Part shown: positions 12,111 to 25,200 of the stretch, piece by piece
How the letters are laid out: each line of letters opens with the position of its first letter
Numbering within the stretch: position 1 is the first letter of the stretch
Source: Distichodus sexfasciatus
Lineage: Eukaryota > Chordata > Actinopteri > Characiformes > Distichodontidae
Length of the DNA: 64,000 bases
Direction: 5' to 3'
Assembly (NCBI GenBank): GCA_032718565.1
Contig: JAVGVS010000298.1
Span: forward strand, 184,241 to 248,240
Notes under the pieces: model-generated
Told to the model about the DNA's origin: nothing
Seen by the model: only the letters and a program-made list of their open reading frames with translations
The model's database searches: none
Program-made: the position numbers and the translations under genes

Positions 12111-12684
12111 GTGGGGAGGAAAATCCCTGATAAATTTGCGAGAAAAAATATTATTGACGACATTAAAGTCGTAAATTATCGTAACTATTCTCTTACACTG
12201 TAAAGTTAAAGTTTGCAATGTCAGAAAATACCCACTTTTAATCTCGGATAATTTTTTGTAAATTCATAGCTTTCCAATGTCAGAGAATACACGTTTGTCT
12301 CGTAATTTAATGTCGGAATTTATGACTTAAAAAAAAACAATGTCGCTATTAAGGGGTAAATCAACTGCTTTTTCTAAGCAGCATAACATGATTAGGTAAT
12401 GCAATTCCTATATATGCTTTGCCCTTTACAAATTAATAAGTTTATTTAAAGGACAGCTTAAAACAAAAAGCACAAGCTAAAAAGGGTGATGAAAGTGACA
12501 GCTCAATTGTTTTGTCCCACCACCAGAATGGGGAACACTGACCTTGTTGTGTTGACCACCAACTTGGTTTGATATAGTCTATAGAAATGTTTGGATTAAG
12601 GTTTAGATTTGAGTAATTTAACATCTAAAAGAAACTTGGGTATTTGTGGCAAGTTGGATATAAAAACCACAGGCTGTGTTGCAA

Positions 12685-12850
12685 GTTGGTAGTGTAACGG
12701 TGGGGTTGGCCATGTGATAGGAAGGTCCCCATGTGTTGTTAAAAAAAAAAAAAAAGATGCCCACTACTTCTTCACGGATGGGTCAAATGCAGAGGTCAGT
12801 TTGACTGTGGTTCACAATGATTAAGCAATCAAGTTCACTAAAATGATGCT
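12685..12850 (+). mobile_element. tRNA-derived SINE S1, degraded copy
   Basis: TAGTGTAACGGTGGGGTT (A-box side), then an A-run at about 12740-12754, then CACGGATGGGTCAAATGCAG, shared with the full copy at 26485-26735. The B box is eroded. Confidence 0.55.
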
Positions 12851-13589
12851 GTGAGTGAAAATCCAGCTTTACTTAATACTTACAAGGGTTAGATTTTTAG
12901 CATCCAACTTTATTGAAGACACCTGGCCCAAATGATCAGCTAATGAGTTTGTTCCTCAGAAGAAGAAATCTCTAACATTTCAACAAGAACCTATTTGACA
13001 ACCATACACTGTAGTATTCTGGATAATAAGAATAAGTGTAATAAAGATACATATCAAGAACAAAGCATTACACTCAGATCTAAATTTGCCTTAAGAGCGC
13101 TCTGTCTTAAGAAAAAGGCGAACTAAATAAACTTAAGAGCTAAGAGAGAGATAAAGAGGAGTTGCAAAGATCTCTTTCTCTAGCAAAGAGTGAAGAAACA
13201 CGTGACACAGTGGACAAAGAAGAAGTCTAGCTGAAGTCAATGATTAAAGGATGTGGACACAACTGGCAGTTTATTTCCAAGATCTGTGTGAAGGCCTGCT
13301 TAATGACAGGTTACATGTCAAAGTAACACAACTTGTTTTTGTGAAAAGGTAACATACTACATGTACTGTCTAATGTTACAATATCTGTCTGAACTATATT
13401 GTTAAACTATAATTCATACCTTGTGTTTTATGCTGTGTTACGTTTGTCATAATGTGCTATTTTCCAAGTTCAGTTCCAACTCATATTTCCAATTCAAATT
13501 TAATTCATTGTTCAATGCGCTGTCACTATACCAAAACTCGAGTCTAATTCTGCGTCTAAATTTTGGCTTTTTCTAGTGGCTAAAAGAAG

Positions 13590-14098
13590 CCAGTGAGGAG
13601 GAGATACAGGAGCATCCGTGCCCGCTCCACCAGACTGGCAAATAGCTTCATCCACCAGGCCATCGGGAAGCTGAACTCTCTCCCACCCACTCCTTTCTGT
13701 CCTTCCAAAAATTCTGGACTTTGAAGCTGCTGCCACTATGCTCCACAGTCTATGGCACTATTTCAACATATCTCCTACACATGTCTCTGAAGTTGCTCTA
13801 TAGTAAACATCTTTTGCACAGTTGCATTTTTGCACATCCTGCACTATCACAGCACATACCGGACTTGCTGCTCGTGACAGTCTTGTGTTTTTGTCTGGTG
13901 CTCCTTTATCCTGTGATTCTGTTTTGTTTAGTGTTAGATCCTTTATCATGTATGTTATTCTTAGTGATAAGTAATGTATGGTGATGTCTTACATGTTGTG
14001 CACCTCTTCACTGTGGGACAGCAAGAAACATACTTTCAATTCCTCTGTATGTCTAGTATATGTGGAGAAATTGACAATAAATCTGACTTTGACTTGAG
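13590..14098 (+). mobile_element. LINE 3' end, L2/CR1-like
   Basis: One frame reads RSIRARSTRLANSFI and then HQAIGKLNSLPP, the C-terminal type of L2/CR1-like non-LTR proteins. A 3' UTR follows, ending GACAATAAATCTGACTTTG and a TTGACT-type tail. It is 5'-truncated and has stops. Confidence 0.6.
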
Positions 14099-14456
14099 TG
14101 TCCAAGTTGATGGCGCTGCTTTATGAAAGTGAGTGAATTAGTGATTGTCATTGTGAACACAAATTTAACTAAACGTTTTTAAGAGAAAATTAAAGTTTGT
14201 GTTGAGTTTATTTATTCTGTTAACCTACTAACCATGAAGTTGAGTTTAGAAAGCAATGAAACATAGTATTGTAATAGAATTTTGTACTATAATAAACAAA
14301 ATAGTTGATTTTTTTAAGTGAATCTGTACTCATTCAGGGGCGTTTGCCTTTAACATTGGGATGTTTATTTTACAACGGCACAAATGAAGGAAACGATCAT
14401 GTCTAAATCATCCAAATCTTAGAATTTTCTATTAACAAAATCATCCGTGTATAGAA

Positions 14457-15299
14457 TTGTCACGTTTCAGGGAAAGAGCGGATTGCAAGTCGCAGGAGGG
14501 CTTCTTTCTTCCCATATTTTTTTAGTGCATAAGTGGAGGGAAGGGGCTCAGGAGGGGTCAGGCAGAGGAACAGGCACACAAGACAGAGACAAACACACAG
14601 ACTAAGACATTCACTAAACAGATACTACTGCTGGGTCTGAGGAGGGACCAGGAACCAGGATCAGGACCGGAGGGGAACAGAACCAGGAGGCACCACGGGA
14701 ACCAACAGCAGAACAGGGACCGGGAACAGGAACCGAAGGGGGACTGGAACCGGAACTAAGAGGAGACAGGACCAGGAACAGATAAGGGAACCCAACCTAA
14801 ACTAAACTGACCCTAAACCTAAGCTAACAGCTAATGCTTATGCCACTGCTAAAGGGTAAGGGTCAACAGGGAGTGGCTACATCTAAAGCTAACTATGCTA
14901 ATGCTATGCTAACTCTAATGCTAACACACTACCAGATACTAACAAAGAGCACAATACAAAGACAGACTTCACCAGGACTCCAAGCAGACAGCAGACTGGG
15001 GCATGGGCAGCATCTCAGTGCTTGAGTGTGGACACATAGGGACTGTGAGGGGGCCCAGACAAAGACAATTGAGAGAACTTATATAGAGGCCTAACTCAGG
15101 AAACTAAACAAGAAAATCAAGGGACAACCAATGAGAAACCAGGAACTTAACTAAGGGAAAGGAACAGCGTCAAGAAAGCTAACGAGACAAACTCAAAACA
15201 CGTGTGAACCAGGAACCCGAGGGAAACAGTATCTGTAGTCTCTTTGGCGGCCTCTGGTGGCTGCCGGGGCCAACTGTCCTGGGGGAGACATGACAAATT
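14457..15299. mobile_element. Probable non-autonomous DNA element, purine-rich
   Basis: Starts TTGTCACGTTTCAGGG and ends GGGGGAGACATGACAA, giving imperfect inverted ends. The interior is rich in GGAACCAGGA-like words (14630-14790) and GCTAA words (14820-14940). The boundaries are tentative. Confidence 0.45.
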
Positions 15300-15539
15300 G
15301 TAGCGATGATGAAACTCATATTTATCTAATCATTAATGTTTTTAAATGAATGTATTTATTAAACACTTATTTCAGAACAACTTGCATTTTCTACTTTCAA
15401 GGGCATCCTCCTGAAGCAGCTTGAGGTTATAGTCTTGCTGTGGGAGTCGGTCAGGGCGGGATAAAAACAGAACCAGTTTCCAAATGAACAAAAATGGGGT
15501 GCATTCCTGGAACAGCATCACAGCCTTCTGATGGAAACT

Positions 15540-16045
15540 ACAGTCTGAGGTAGCAGCAGGGGCTCTCTGACATTTCCAAAGACAAAACAGAGAAATAAAT
15601 ATTGTAGAATGTGCTCCATATGATTGCATTTTCTTGTATCCTAAGAGGAAAGCAACTGCTAAAATTCCATATTGGAGCCTGTTTACATGTACAACTTACA
15701 TACAAAAAAAAGTTAGTTTTTTCATTACAGCAAAAACAGTATTTTCAGCTCAAAGTAAAAAAAAAAATTAGACATTCATGTCTTTTATATGATAATTTGC
15801 TTCCTCAAAGAATCATTATATTAACTCATTTGTGCATGATTTTTGATCAGTTAAAAGGGTGATTTTATTTGCATGGTGCATTGGTGCAGTGAAAAATGAA
15901 GAAACATTAGGAGGAACCGAGATTCGAGAACTGAGGTGTAGCTCCATCTTGCAGTCAGGGAAAAAGTCAAGGTTACATGTAACAGGAGAGCTCTTTGTAA
16001 AAGCTCACAACTGCAAAACCCCAGGAATGTGCACCAGCCTGTGTT
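15540..16045 (+). repeat. Diverged third copy of the 16.2/18.5 kb repeat
   Basis: GGTAGCAGCAGGGG, AGAGAAATAAA and AGCTCACAACTGCAAAACCCCAGGA recur in the same order and orientation as in 16207-16600. The spacing differs and there is substantial divergence. Confidence 0.5.
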
Positions 16046-16206
16046 AGGTAACTGCCATTAGGCTACAAATTGCTGAGGGACACAATAACATGCAGAGTAA
16101 TGGCCTTTTAATTAAGGGCTAATAAGAGACATGGTACCATACAGCATAAAACATAGCATGCATTTTAATCAATAAGCCATATTAATATACTCTACATCTT
16201 TAATTT

Positions 16207-16600
16207 ATTGAACAATAATGCCATAGAGTAACTTTATCTTTGAACATTTGCTAAAATTGAAGTAACAATTTATTCTGGTTCTTCACAGAATTTTGCAACA
16301 TTACAGGATGTGGTAGCAGCAGGGGTTGAAAACTGCTGCTTACCTTTACCAAAAAGAGATGGGCACTTTTAAACTTAAGTTTTATGAGCACCTTCTCTGA
16401 AGTTTCCACATACTAGAGAAATAAAGCTTGTGGGACGACACGTGTGCTTCATGTACTTTAAAGGTTTCCTTCCTTTGGATTTTCCTGTACCCTAATGATT
16501 GGGGGAAACACTGTGTACCATATAACATAAGGGCTCTTTGTGAAAGCTCACAGCTGTGAAACCACAGGAGTGTGCACATGTTGACCAGACAGGGAAAGAT
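16207..16600 (+). repeat. Left arm of large inverted repeat
   Basis: Nearly identical, inverted, to 18496-18852. It carries an extra segment of about 30 bp near 16352-16387. Outer edges coincide at ATTGAACAATAATGCC. The two arms enclose about 1.9 kb that includes an RTE-type LINE end, a LINE 3' UTR and a palindromic minisatellite. Confidence 0.85.
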
Positions 16601-16789
16601 TTTTTTAAATCACATGATTTTCCTGGAAAGCAGCAGGACTTAAAAACGTATGATTTTTTGTTTTTCTATGGGTTCATTCATCAGTTCACCTGAATCAGAA
16701 CAGCATCTGCTTTTAGATTTTGCATAATGTTATTTCTGTTAGAGCAGGGGGCGCTAAAGAAACAAACAATTTACACAGTTTGCAGCTTG

Positions 16790-17195
16790 ACTTTTATAAG
16801 CTAATAGTAAAAGACAGGAGGCGGAGGCTCAAGATGCTGAGGTTCTCTTTGGGAGTGACGAGGATGGATAGGATCAGGAATGAGTTCATTAGAGGGACAG
16901 CTCATGTTAGATGTTTTGGAGATAAAGTCAGAGAGGCCAGACTGAGATGGTTTGGACACGTCCAGAGGAGAGACAATGAGTACATAGGTAGAAGGATGCT
17001 GAGGTTGGAGCCACCAGGCAAGAGGCTGAGGGGAAGAGCAAAAAGGAGATTTATGGATGTGGTGAAAGAGGACATGAAGTTAGTTGGTGTGAGGGTAGAG
17101 GATGCAGAGGATAGGACTAGATGAAGACACATGATTCGCTGTGGCGACCCCTGAAGGGAAAAGCCGAAAGAGGAAGAAGAAGAAGAAGTCAATCT
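16790..17195 (+). mobile_element. RTE-type LINE 3' end (C-terminal RT region), copy 1
   Basis: The open frame encodes ARLRWFGHVQRRDNEY, LEPPGKRLRGRAKRR and EDMKLVGVRVEDAEDR. This is the usual C-terminus of RTE-like fish LINEs. It is followed by TGTGGCGACCCCTGAAGGG and AAGCCGAAAGAGGAAGAAGA. It is 5'-truncated and dead. A second copy is at 29895-30225. Confidence 0.75.
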
Positions 17196-17789
17196 GACTG
17201 TACAATTTTTTTTGCAGTAATCAACCATTTTCCTGGCAATTGGTTATTTTAACCTAACTTATCCTAATTAGATATTTGTCTTAAACAGCCATGTCTAAAG
17301 AGACTGAAAAAGATGTTAATATGCTTCTGTAAGAGAGAGAGATGAAGGAGGCGAGAAGTAAAAATTGACTTTTGTGGCACTCTGTTCCATGTTGAGTATA
17401 ATAAGCCATATAAATAATAAACATTTTATATAATGTATGTTTTGTACATGAGTCATTCATTTTACATATAATTTTACATTATTTTTGGTAATAAATTAAT
17501 TAAAGCCGCAAAACATCTAAGGAGCCATAAGAACCCCTCACTACTGACCAGACCACCTGTATAGTCAGAATGGTTTTACACGTGGACTGTACAAACACAG
17601 TCTAAACCTCAACTCTCCGGGGGTGTTTCTTGGAAGGTTAGAGTTTCCAACTCGTCTCATAAAAACTGTAATTAAACCCAAAGGTGTTCCTACTAAATAG
17701 CTGACTAGACGACATTTAACAGTTAATTTTCAGTTAAAATTATATGAAAATAATTTGTCTTACACTCCATCATACTTACTCTGCTGTCG

Positions 17790-18212
17790 TAATGCCAGAA
17801 ACATAAGGGGGGCATTCCATACTGCCTCTTAACTCCATATTGTTATGATCATTTATACGTCTGCCATATTTCACTGTCCAAAATACTACATGCTCCTTCT
17901 CTGTCTGCTGTGTAGCTGCACTCGGCACTTTAAAAACAGTCTCATTGAACCTGTTACCTGTCTGCAGATTTAGATACTTACAATACTTAGGTTAAACGTA
18001 TTGTAATATAAGAAATAGTTTATTTATCTTTATTTTATTCCCTTATCCCCTTATTTTAAGTTTAAGTTTGTATATTGCATCTCTATTTTATTTTTATTTT
18101 TTTGCCTAAATTGCACAGTCAAAAGAGAGGATCAGGATACATTTCACTGCATGTTGTACCTGTATAATTTGCAAGTGACAAATAAATAATCTTGAATCTT
18201 GAATCTTGAGAA
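17790..18212 (+). mobile_element. LINE 3' UTR with TCTTGAA tail
   Basis: AT-rich sequence ending CAAATAAATAATCTTGAATC with three TCTTGAA units. This tail type also ends fragments near 19960, 36146 and 49520, consistent with 3' ends of L2/Rex1-like LINEs. Confidence 0.5.
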
Positions 18213-18289
18213 ATGGTCTTGAAATCCATTCAGACATATAGGGAATGGACTGAGATGTACGGACGAGGATTAGGGCCACAAAAAAAAAA

Positions 18290-18475
18290 AAGGGTCAGAG
18301 CTTATTCTGAGAATAAAGTCAGAATTCTGCCTTTAATCTCACAATTCTGCCTTTAATTTCACAATTCTGCCTTTAATCTCACAATTAATCTCAAAAGAAA
18401 AAAGTCAGAATTGTGAGATTAAAGTCAGAATTGTGAGAGAAAAGTCAGAATTGTGAGAAGTAAGTAAAAGTAAAA
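18290..18475. repeat. Palindromic AAAGTCAGAATTCTGAGATT-type minisatellite
   Basis: About eight short units of GTCAGAATTGTGAGA. The first half is in one orientation and the second half in the other, so the array can fold on itself. Confidence 0.75.
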
Positions 18476-18495
18476 ATTGTAAAAAATGTTACAAT

Positions 18496-18852
18496 TTCTC
18501 CCTGTCTGGTCAACATATGCACACTCCCGTGGTTTCACAGCTGTGAGCTTTCACAAAGAGCCCTTATGTTATATGGTACACAGTGTTTCCCCCAATCATT
18601 AGGGTACAGGAAAATCCAAAGGAAGGAAACCTTTAAAGTACATGAAGCACACGTGTCGTCCCACAAGCTTTATTTCTCTAGTATGTGGAAACTTCAGAGA
18701 AGGTGCTCATCTCTTTTTGGTAGCAGTTTTCAACCCCTGCTGCTACCACATCCTGTAATGTTGCAAAATTCTGTGAAGAACCAGAATAAATTGTTACTTC
18801 AATTTTAGCAAATGTTCAAAGATAAAGTTACTCTATGGCATTATTGTTCAAT
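18496..18852 (-). repeat. Right arm of large inverted repeat
   Basis: Inverted partner of 16207-16600. An 80-codon plus-strand frame runs through it (starting MLYGTQCFPQSLGYRK), and its complement exists on minus in the left arm. I do not consider this a gene. Confidence 0.85.
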
Positions 18853-19259
18853 GAGTCTCTGGATATTTTGAAATGAAAGAGGAGGAAGGTCCAGAAATGA
18901 GTTGAGGACATTTATCCTGTCATATGGATGGCATATTTAGAACATAATAAAATGCTGTATAATTATGTAAAATATCACATATTTAGCATTCAGTTAGTTC
19001 ACTGCTCAATATATTGTCTAAGATATTACATTTAAAACCCGCACATGAGAAAAAGCTGATGTTTTATATTAAAGCTTAAGATATGAGCTAGGATCTGCCA
19101 CCTACTGGTGGATCGGAGTTATTGTTATTGTACAACCCATTTAAAGGTGGAACCGAAATGAATAATGAGCTGGAGTGTGTGGAGTAAGGAACCAACTTCA
19201 GGCTCCTCAACATTTACCATGTCAGAACCTGAACCTGATCCAGAATCCCGGTAAACGCG

Positions 19260-22200
19260 ATGATGCAGCTGAGGTGCTTCTACACCTTGTTCGTCCTGAC
19301 AACTTCTGCAGGTAAATTCCTCTTGTACAGGATCCGTACAGACATCTTCATATTTGATGTGGTTATAGATCAAAGGTTGTCAACGTATTTTAGAACACAA
19401 CGAATGTATAGGAAAGGCACTTTAGTTTGCACATTTTGTGTTAATGTTTAATAAAATTGTGCTGGAAAAAGTCCGATCTTTTAGACATAGTTATGTGTAG
19501 TTTTAAAATGTACACATGTGCCTTTGTTCACAGCATTCCACACAATATGTGTAACCAGAGTCAGCACATGTGTTAACGTTACATCTTTGCGTTACCTTTC
19601 TTGACAGTGTTAACACAGTGAATGGGTTAAAATTCACATGCACAAGAAACTCATTCATTAATGTGGAAGAATTTGATACAGTTCGTGTCCATTTTAACAC
19701 ATCTTTTCTAAGAGTAAACTTTGTAACTTAATCTGATTTGGGTTTTTTTTTGTTTGCTTTATTCGTTCGACAAATTGATTCGCGGATCGTCCATTCAATA
19801 TACAGTGCATCTGTATTTACACTTTCTCAATTTTGGAAACGTGTATCAATCTATTTTTATTGTTTAGATTTAGGTCTTGTCTTGTAAGGTTCACAGTCCT
19901 AGGAACATTTCAATACATTTTATATTATGTATGTGATAAGTAAAGAATCTTGAATCTTGGATCAGATACGTTCATATATATTTATGTCGTATCACGGTTT
20001 TTCTGTTCGATTATAGAACCTACAGCCCTGGTAGTGTTTTTATACTGTATGTCCCAGAACCAGATTTAACACACATGGTATATAACAGAGAAACAAACCA
20101 GCAGCAGTATTAAAACAAACATTATATTTCGTATAACAAATAATATTTTTTATTTGTTATATGACTGTAAAAAAAGTAAAAGTAAATCAATACAAAGTTA
20201 ATATAAACATACTTTTATTTATATTTTAATATGGAGGGTGTGGTAAGGCAGGCACGTTTACAGCTTGTGATCATAAACCGAGGTTATTCAGTGTGCTTTA
20301 GAGAAATGGAAATAGGTTGAATGAAAAGAAGGAAATATATAGTTATTAGTGACACAGCACATGCAGGGTTTTTTTTTTTTGTTTTTGAAATGACTATAAT
20401 TATTATATACCAAAAAGAAGTAACCTTTTCATTTAACGTCCATTTAGTACGCTCTGTTATTTATTCTAGGACTTGATGTATGATCCTTCGTGGTTGGTAA
20501 TTATGTGTTTCATGATTACTAGGTGTGGGCCTGGCATAATTTTTGGCTCAAGAACACTGAGCCAGACCTTTAGTCCCAAGTTGGTCCAGGAAGACTTCTG
20601 GAATTAGGAAATCTCCTAAGACATGTCTAGTCATAGCCTGATTTACTGAAATCAAGTGAATGAAGAGTAGCTCCAAGGTTGCTAAATGTTATCGTCAAAA
20701 AACATTGCCAACAGTTTTCACCTGTATAAAAACCGGGTCAGGTCTTGCCCGGTGCAACCAAAAGAAATGACTTGGACACTTGCCATTTGGGAAAATATAA
20801 ACGCACCCTTCGGCAATCGGCAGATGCGTGTCAGATATTAATGGTCTTAGAATTCATCTACATTTCAGGTCATTTATCAGCAAATCAATAAATCAACAGA
20901 TAAAATACCATATAGAAAAATAACCCCTGCAGTGTGTTGGCGCCTGCCCAGGTTTGGTCCCCACCTTGTGCCCGCGACCCCGATAGGGATTTAGCGGTTC
21001 AAATAATGGATGAATGAATGAAAAATAACCTGATAGATAAACGCTGTGTAGATATGTTTATGGAGGATTAAATCAATGCTTTGTGTTTTTCACACATTCA
21101 AAGCAAAACTCTGATTTGACATTTGATGTCAGCAGACAAGCAGTGTTTACGGTGACGCTTGTGTTAAAACGCTTCTTTCCTCTCTCCATTATCCCCCAAA
21201 ACATCTGCTCTTCACCTGGCGAAAATCAAAGCTGTGTTGACAAGATTTACTCAAGTTTCCCTGCAGCTTTTTCTTGGTTTTCCAACGAGATATGAGACAA
21301 TATCATATGCTCACTTCCATTCGTATCACATATCAAAAACAAGTCAAACATAATTCGACCTTTTTTTAAATTCCTGAGCTAAAGCAAAGTTCCATTACAG
21401 TTACAATATGTATGTTGTCTGAAGATGTTTTTGAATCGATGCTGTGAACTCATTGACCATTGAATTGATGCCTCGATGTCGCCTCTTCTTAGTTGGTGAA
21501 GTAACGGTAGAGCGTTCACCCCGTCTTCAGAAGGTTGCCGGTTTGAATCCCGCAGCGGTAAAGTTGTTAGTGAGGTAACATTTCGTACTCGTGAGCGAGG
21601 TACGGTCCCCAAGCACTGCGTTGTGGTGCCCTGTGTGCCCTGCTGTGCCCTGTGTGCTCTGCTGTGATGTGTTCACAATGATAAATAATCACTCACTTTC
21701 ACTCTTTCTTGTACACGATGCGACTCGTCAATAAACTCCATTCAGATGCTGATCTTTCTGGAAAGTGTATAAACACATATTTTTGTCTTCACAGCCTTCA
21801 AGGTGAACGCTCCCATCAGCCCCCTGTTGGGGTTTCGCGGTCATCCAGCCATTTTGGGCTGCGAGTTCATGCCCGACCCTGACCTCTCCTCGTTGGTGGT
21901 AACGTGGCAGCGAGTGGACAACGCCCACGTCGTGCACAGCTTCTATTACCAGCGGGACCAGCTGGAGCAGCAGTATCCAACGTACAAAAATCGTACTTCC
22001 CTGTTCGTTTCAGAGCTGGCAAAGGGGAACGCATCTCTCATGATACATGCCGTGGAGCAGAGTGACGCAGGCTGGTACATGTGTACAGTGAGCAATACGC
22101 AAGGAACAGACAAAGCACAAGTACAGCTGAAATATGGAGGTAAACTGTTTATTTTCAACTCAAAAAATAGTATATTGTTGGTTGAATATTGTGATGGCAG

Positions 22201-25200
22201 CATAAACCATCTGAGGCATATGACAAAAAATAAGGAAGTCTTTCAGGCATATAATCTGATTTAAACGTTCCATATTTTACATTTCTTTAACAAGTTAAAA
22301 TAGGTCTATGAGCTCCACTAAACATGTCTCTGAAGTAGTTTACTGTAAAGACCTCTCAGATTAGACATTTTCACCTGCTTTTTACTCCTCTATTTCAGTC
22401 TCTTTCAGAACAGGCTGTATCTCATTAGTATTCCTACATGCAAATGAGCCGTTGCTGGCCACGCCCCTCACTCCAGAGCTGGGTGTAGTGTAGACAGCAC
22501 AGTTTACTTCACGTGAAAATAATCCACAAGGCTGCTGCTAACAGACCATCCATACAGCCGTACATGTTCAACACAACACTCCGCCGCTAGACTTCTTCAC
22601 TGTGATTCCTACATTAGCGCTTGTGAGGAAACATGGCGGATCAGGAAGCGCTAGCAGTTCGACCTGGTGGGCGGAGCTTCTCAGATAGGAGGGTGGAGTT
22701 ATTCAAATGTACCCTACTGTGATGTAGAAGTAGGAGAGAAATCTAAATGGCTCGTTTAAGCACAAGATTTCTGACTTTAGTAAATTAATACTAACACAAT
22801 TCACCATTTTTATCAAACTTATAGTTGTGTAGAAGCAGTACAGACCCAACATGGTTATTTTTTTTAAATATTGGACCTTTAACTACTCTTTTGTAGCTTA
22901 TCATTTGCACATTACTTCCAGTTTTTGTCACTTTAATTCCAAATTTGCTATTTTATTGAGAATCATTTGAAAGACATTAGACAAAAATGTTAGGGCATCT
23001 CTCAGGCATGTGATCTCATTTAAATGCTGAAATTTGGTTATGTTAAAACTCTTCAAGCTTTACTTTGGAACTCCTTGAACATCTTAAAGAGCATCAAAAG
23101 AGTAAAAACAAAAAACACATCAACCAAAAACATCATAAGCCATCTGTAAGCTTTTTATTAGGAAATATATATATAGTCAACTTTACCTTTAACAAGAAAA
23201 AATCTGACTTTTTGACTCATTTTTGAAACTTAAATTTGCAACAAAGTGATTTTTTCATTGCCCTACACAACCCTTACAAAATTTGCCATTAACCTTTGCC
23301 AATGTTGCTGCAAATTTGCAGCAAGGATGATATTTTCACAGGTTTTCTGCAGACCTTCCAAACATTTTGTTTTTGTACGGGAAAAGTGGTATTTTTATAG
23401 TACCAATAACTGACAACTTTTACAGTGAACAACAAAATGTTAATTTATGACCAAAGTCAACAACTGTGATCTATTTATTGCAGTGCACGAAGGCGCCACT
23501 GGTAATTTGTGTCATGAGTGATGGTTGCTGCAGGTGATTGTTACAGTTGTTGTGATTTGTAAGATGTTGTAGCTACGCGTTTTTGGACAATATAATAATC
23601 ACTTTGTTGCAATAATGAAAGAATTGTACAAATTGATAAGCATTTGTTTGATTTTTTGACTTTTAACAAGATATCTGACATTCATGATAACTACAGCAAA
23701 GTAAACTGCATTTCATTTATGTATTGATTTAAATCTTAATATTAGATTATAGAATTAGATTAGATTTGGATCTAAGTAAATTCAGTCACATTTTGCCAAA
23801 ATTGTGCTTAAAACCTTGTGTGTTCTCACTTTTCAGCTTTATACTCCAAACCCAGATTAAATATAAGTGTCAGCTGCTCAAGTGTGAGAATACAGTTTGA
23901 GACCGAAGGTTATCCCAAGCCGGAGGTTCTGTGGTTCGGAGAGTCGGGTCAGAATCTCATCCACCACACCGAATTTACAGAGACAGACACCGAAAATGGG
24001 CTGTGTCATGTAAAAAGCAGTTACGAGACGCAGAGTCCCATGCTGGCTATAACCTTCATGCTAAAAAGCAGCCTCCTCAATCAAGAGCTGCAGCAACACC
24101 TTAATCTCACACATGGTAAGTTTCAGTCTTAACTGGGAAACATGTCAATTTAGTTTGGTATAACTCGCGGTTGAAGGTTACTTTATTATCATCAGTAGCT
24201 TAAAGGCCCATGTCCACCAAACGCAGTTTTTGCACTGGCTTCAGCGTTCAGAGCACTTAGCGGTTTCAGCAGATAAAAAGACTGCAGTAATCAGGGGTCA
24301 AAACGTCAGTATTTCTTCACTTCGCTCAATCAGAGTCTTTTCTATTTCTATGATATATAGAAAATATACTTCAATGCATTACGGGCTGCATCTCAACAAT
24401 GTGTTCTTGATATATATTTATACTGTATCCAGCTGAATACCAAATGGATAAATAACTTGCCCCCTGACCCCATTATTTTATTTTTGACACCTTTTATTTT
24501 AGTTTTTACACTTTATTTTTCCTTGCTGTACTAAGCCATCACATGTTTCTGCAAAATAAAAACAAGCAGTTAGACTCTAAAACATAAACACTAGTGCAGA
24601 TGAAAAGAAAACCTTAGTTGCATGTGGTATTCAATCATATGTGGTTTTGCAACAGCAGTCAACAATTCCTGGAACTTTTTGCATGGAATGAGCAAAGACC
24701 TGCTGCAGTTTAATATGAATTTTCTAAACAGACAATCTATTAAATAATAAGCAGTATATTTATAAAGTCTAAGCTAGAAGTAGAAAAAATAGTTATCTGA
24801 GGAGTTCAGTAATCAGTCCCGTCAGGATTTCACAGACCTTTTTTGGAATTGTTGCTGTCTAAAATGCCTGATTTTTGCGGCAGCTTTTCTAAAACATTGT
24901 GATAAAGTTGCAGTGTTGTTAGGCGCTTTGTTGCAATTAGGTTGCAGGAGCAAATCAAAGTTGCAGTAAAAATTGTGATTTTGTTCCCCTTAATAATGAT
25001 TCTTTAAGAATGAATTAAAACGAAGGGAACAAAACTATTATTTTTATTGACCATAAATAATTTCGTTATTTTTGAAGGTTTTTATCACACGCTTCCTGCG
25101 TCTTCTAAACGTAACAAGGAAGTGAGTTCGCTGACGTATGTCTCAACGTTTTGCAGAAAATGACAATGATTGGTCAAAAATTACAGAAAAAGTTGTGGTA

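Noticed and set aside
12018..12218. Minus-strand poly-Leu frame
   Set aside because: Translation of the (AAT)n tract.
16720..17124. 134-codon plus-strand frame
   Set aside because: Only the RTE-type LINE C-terminus. A second decayed copy at 29.9 kb confirms it is a repeat.
18566..18808. 80-codon frame MLYGTQCFPQS...
   Set aside because: It lies wholly in an inverted-repeat arm and its twin in the left arm is disrupted. No family resemblance.
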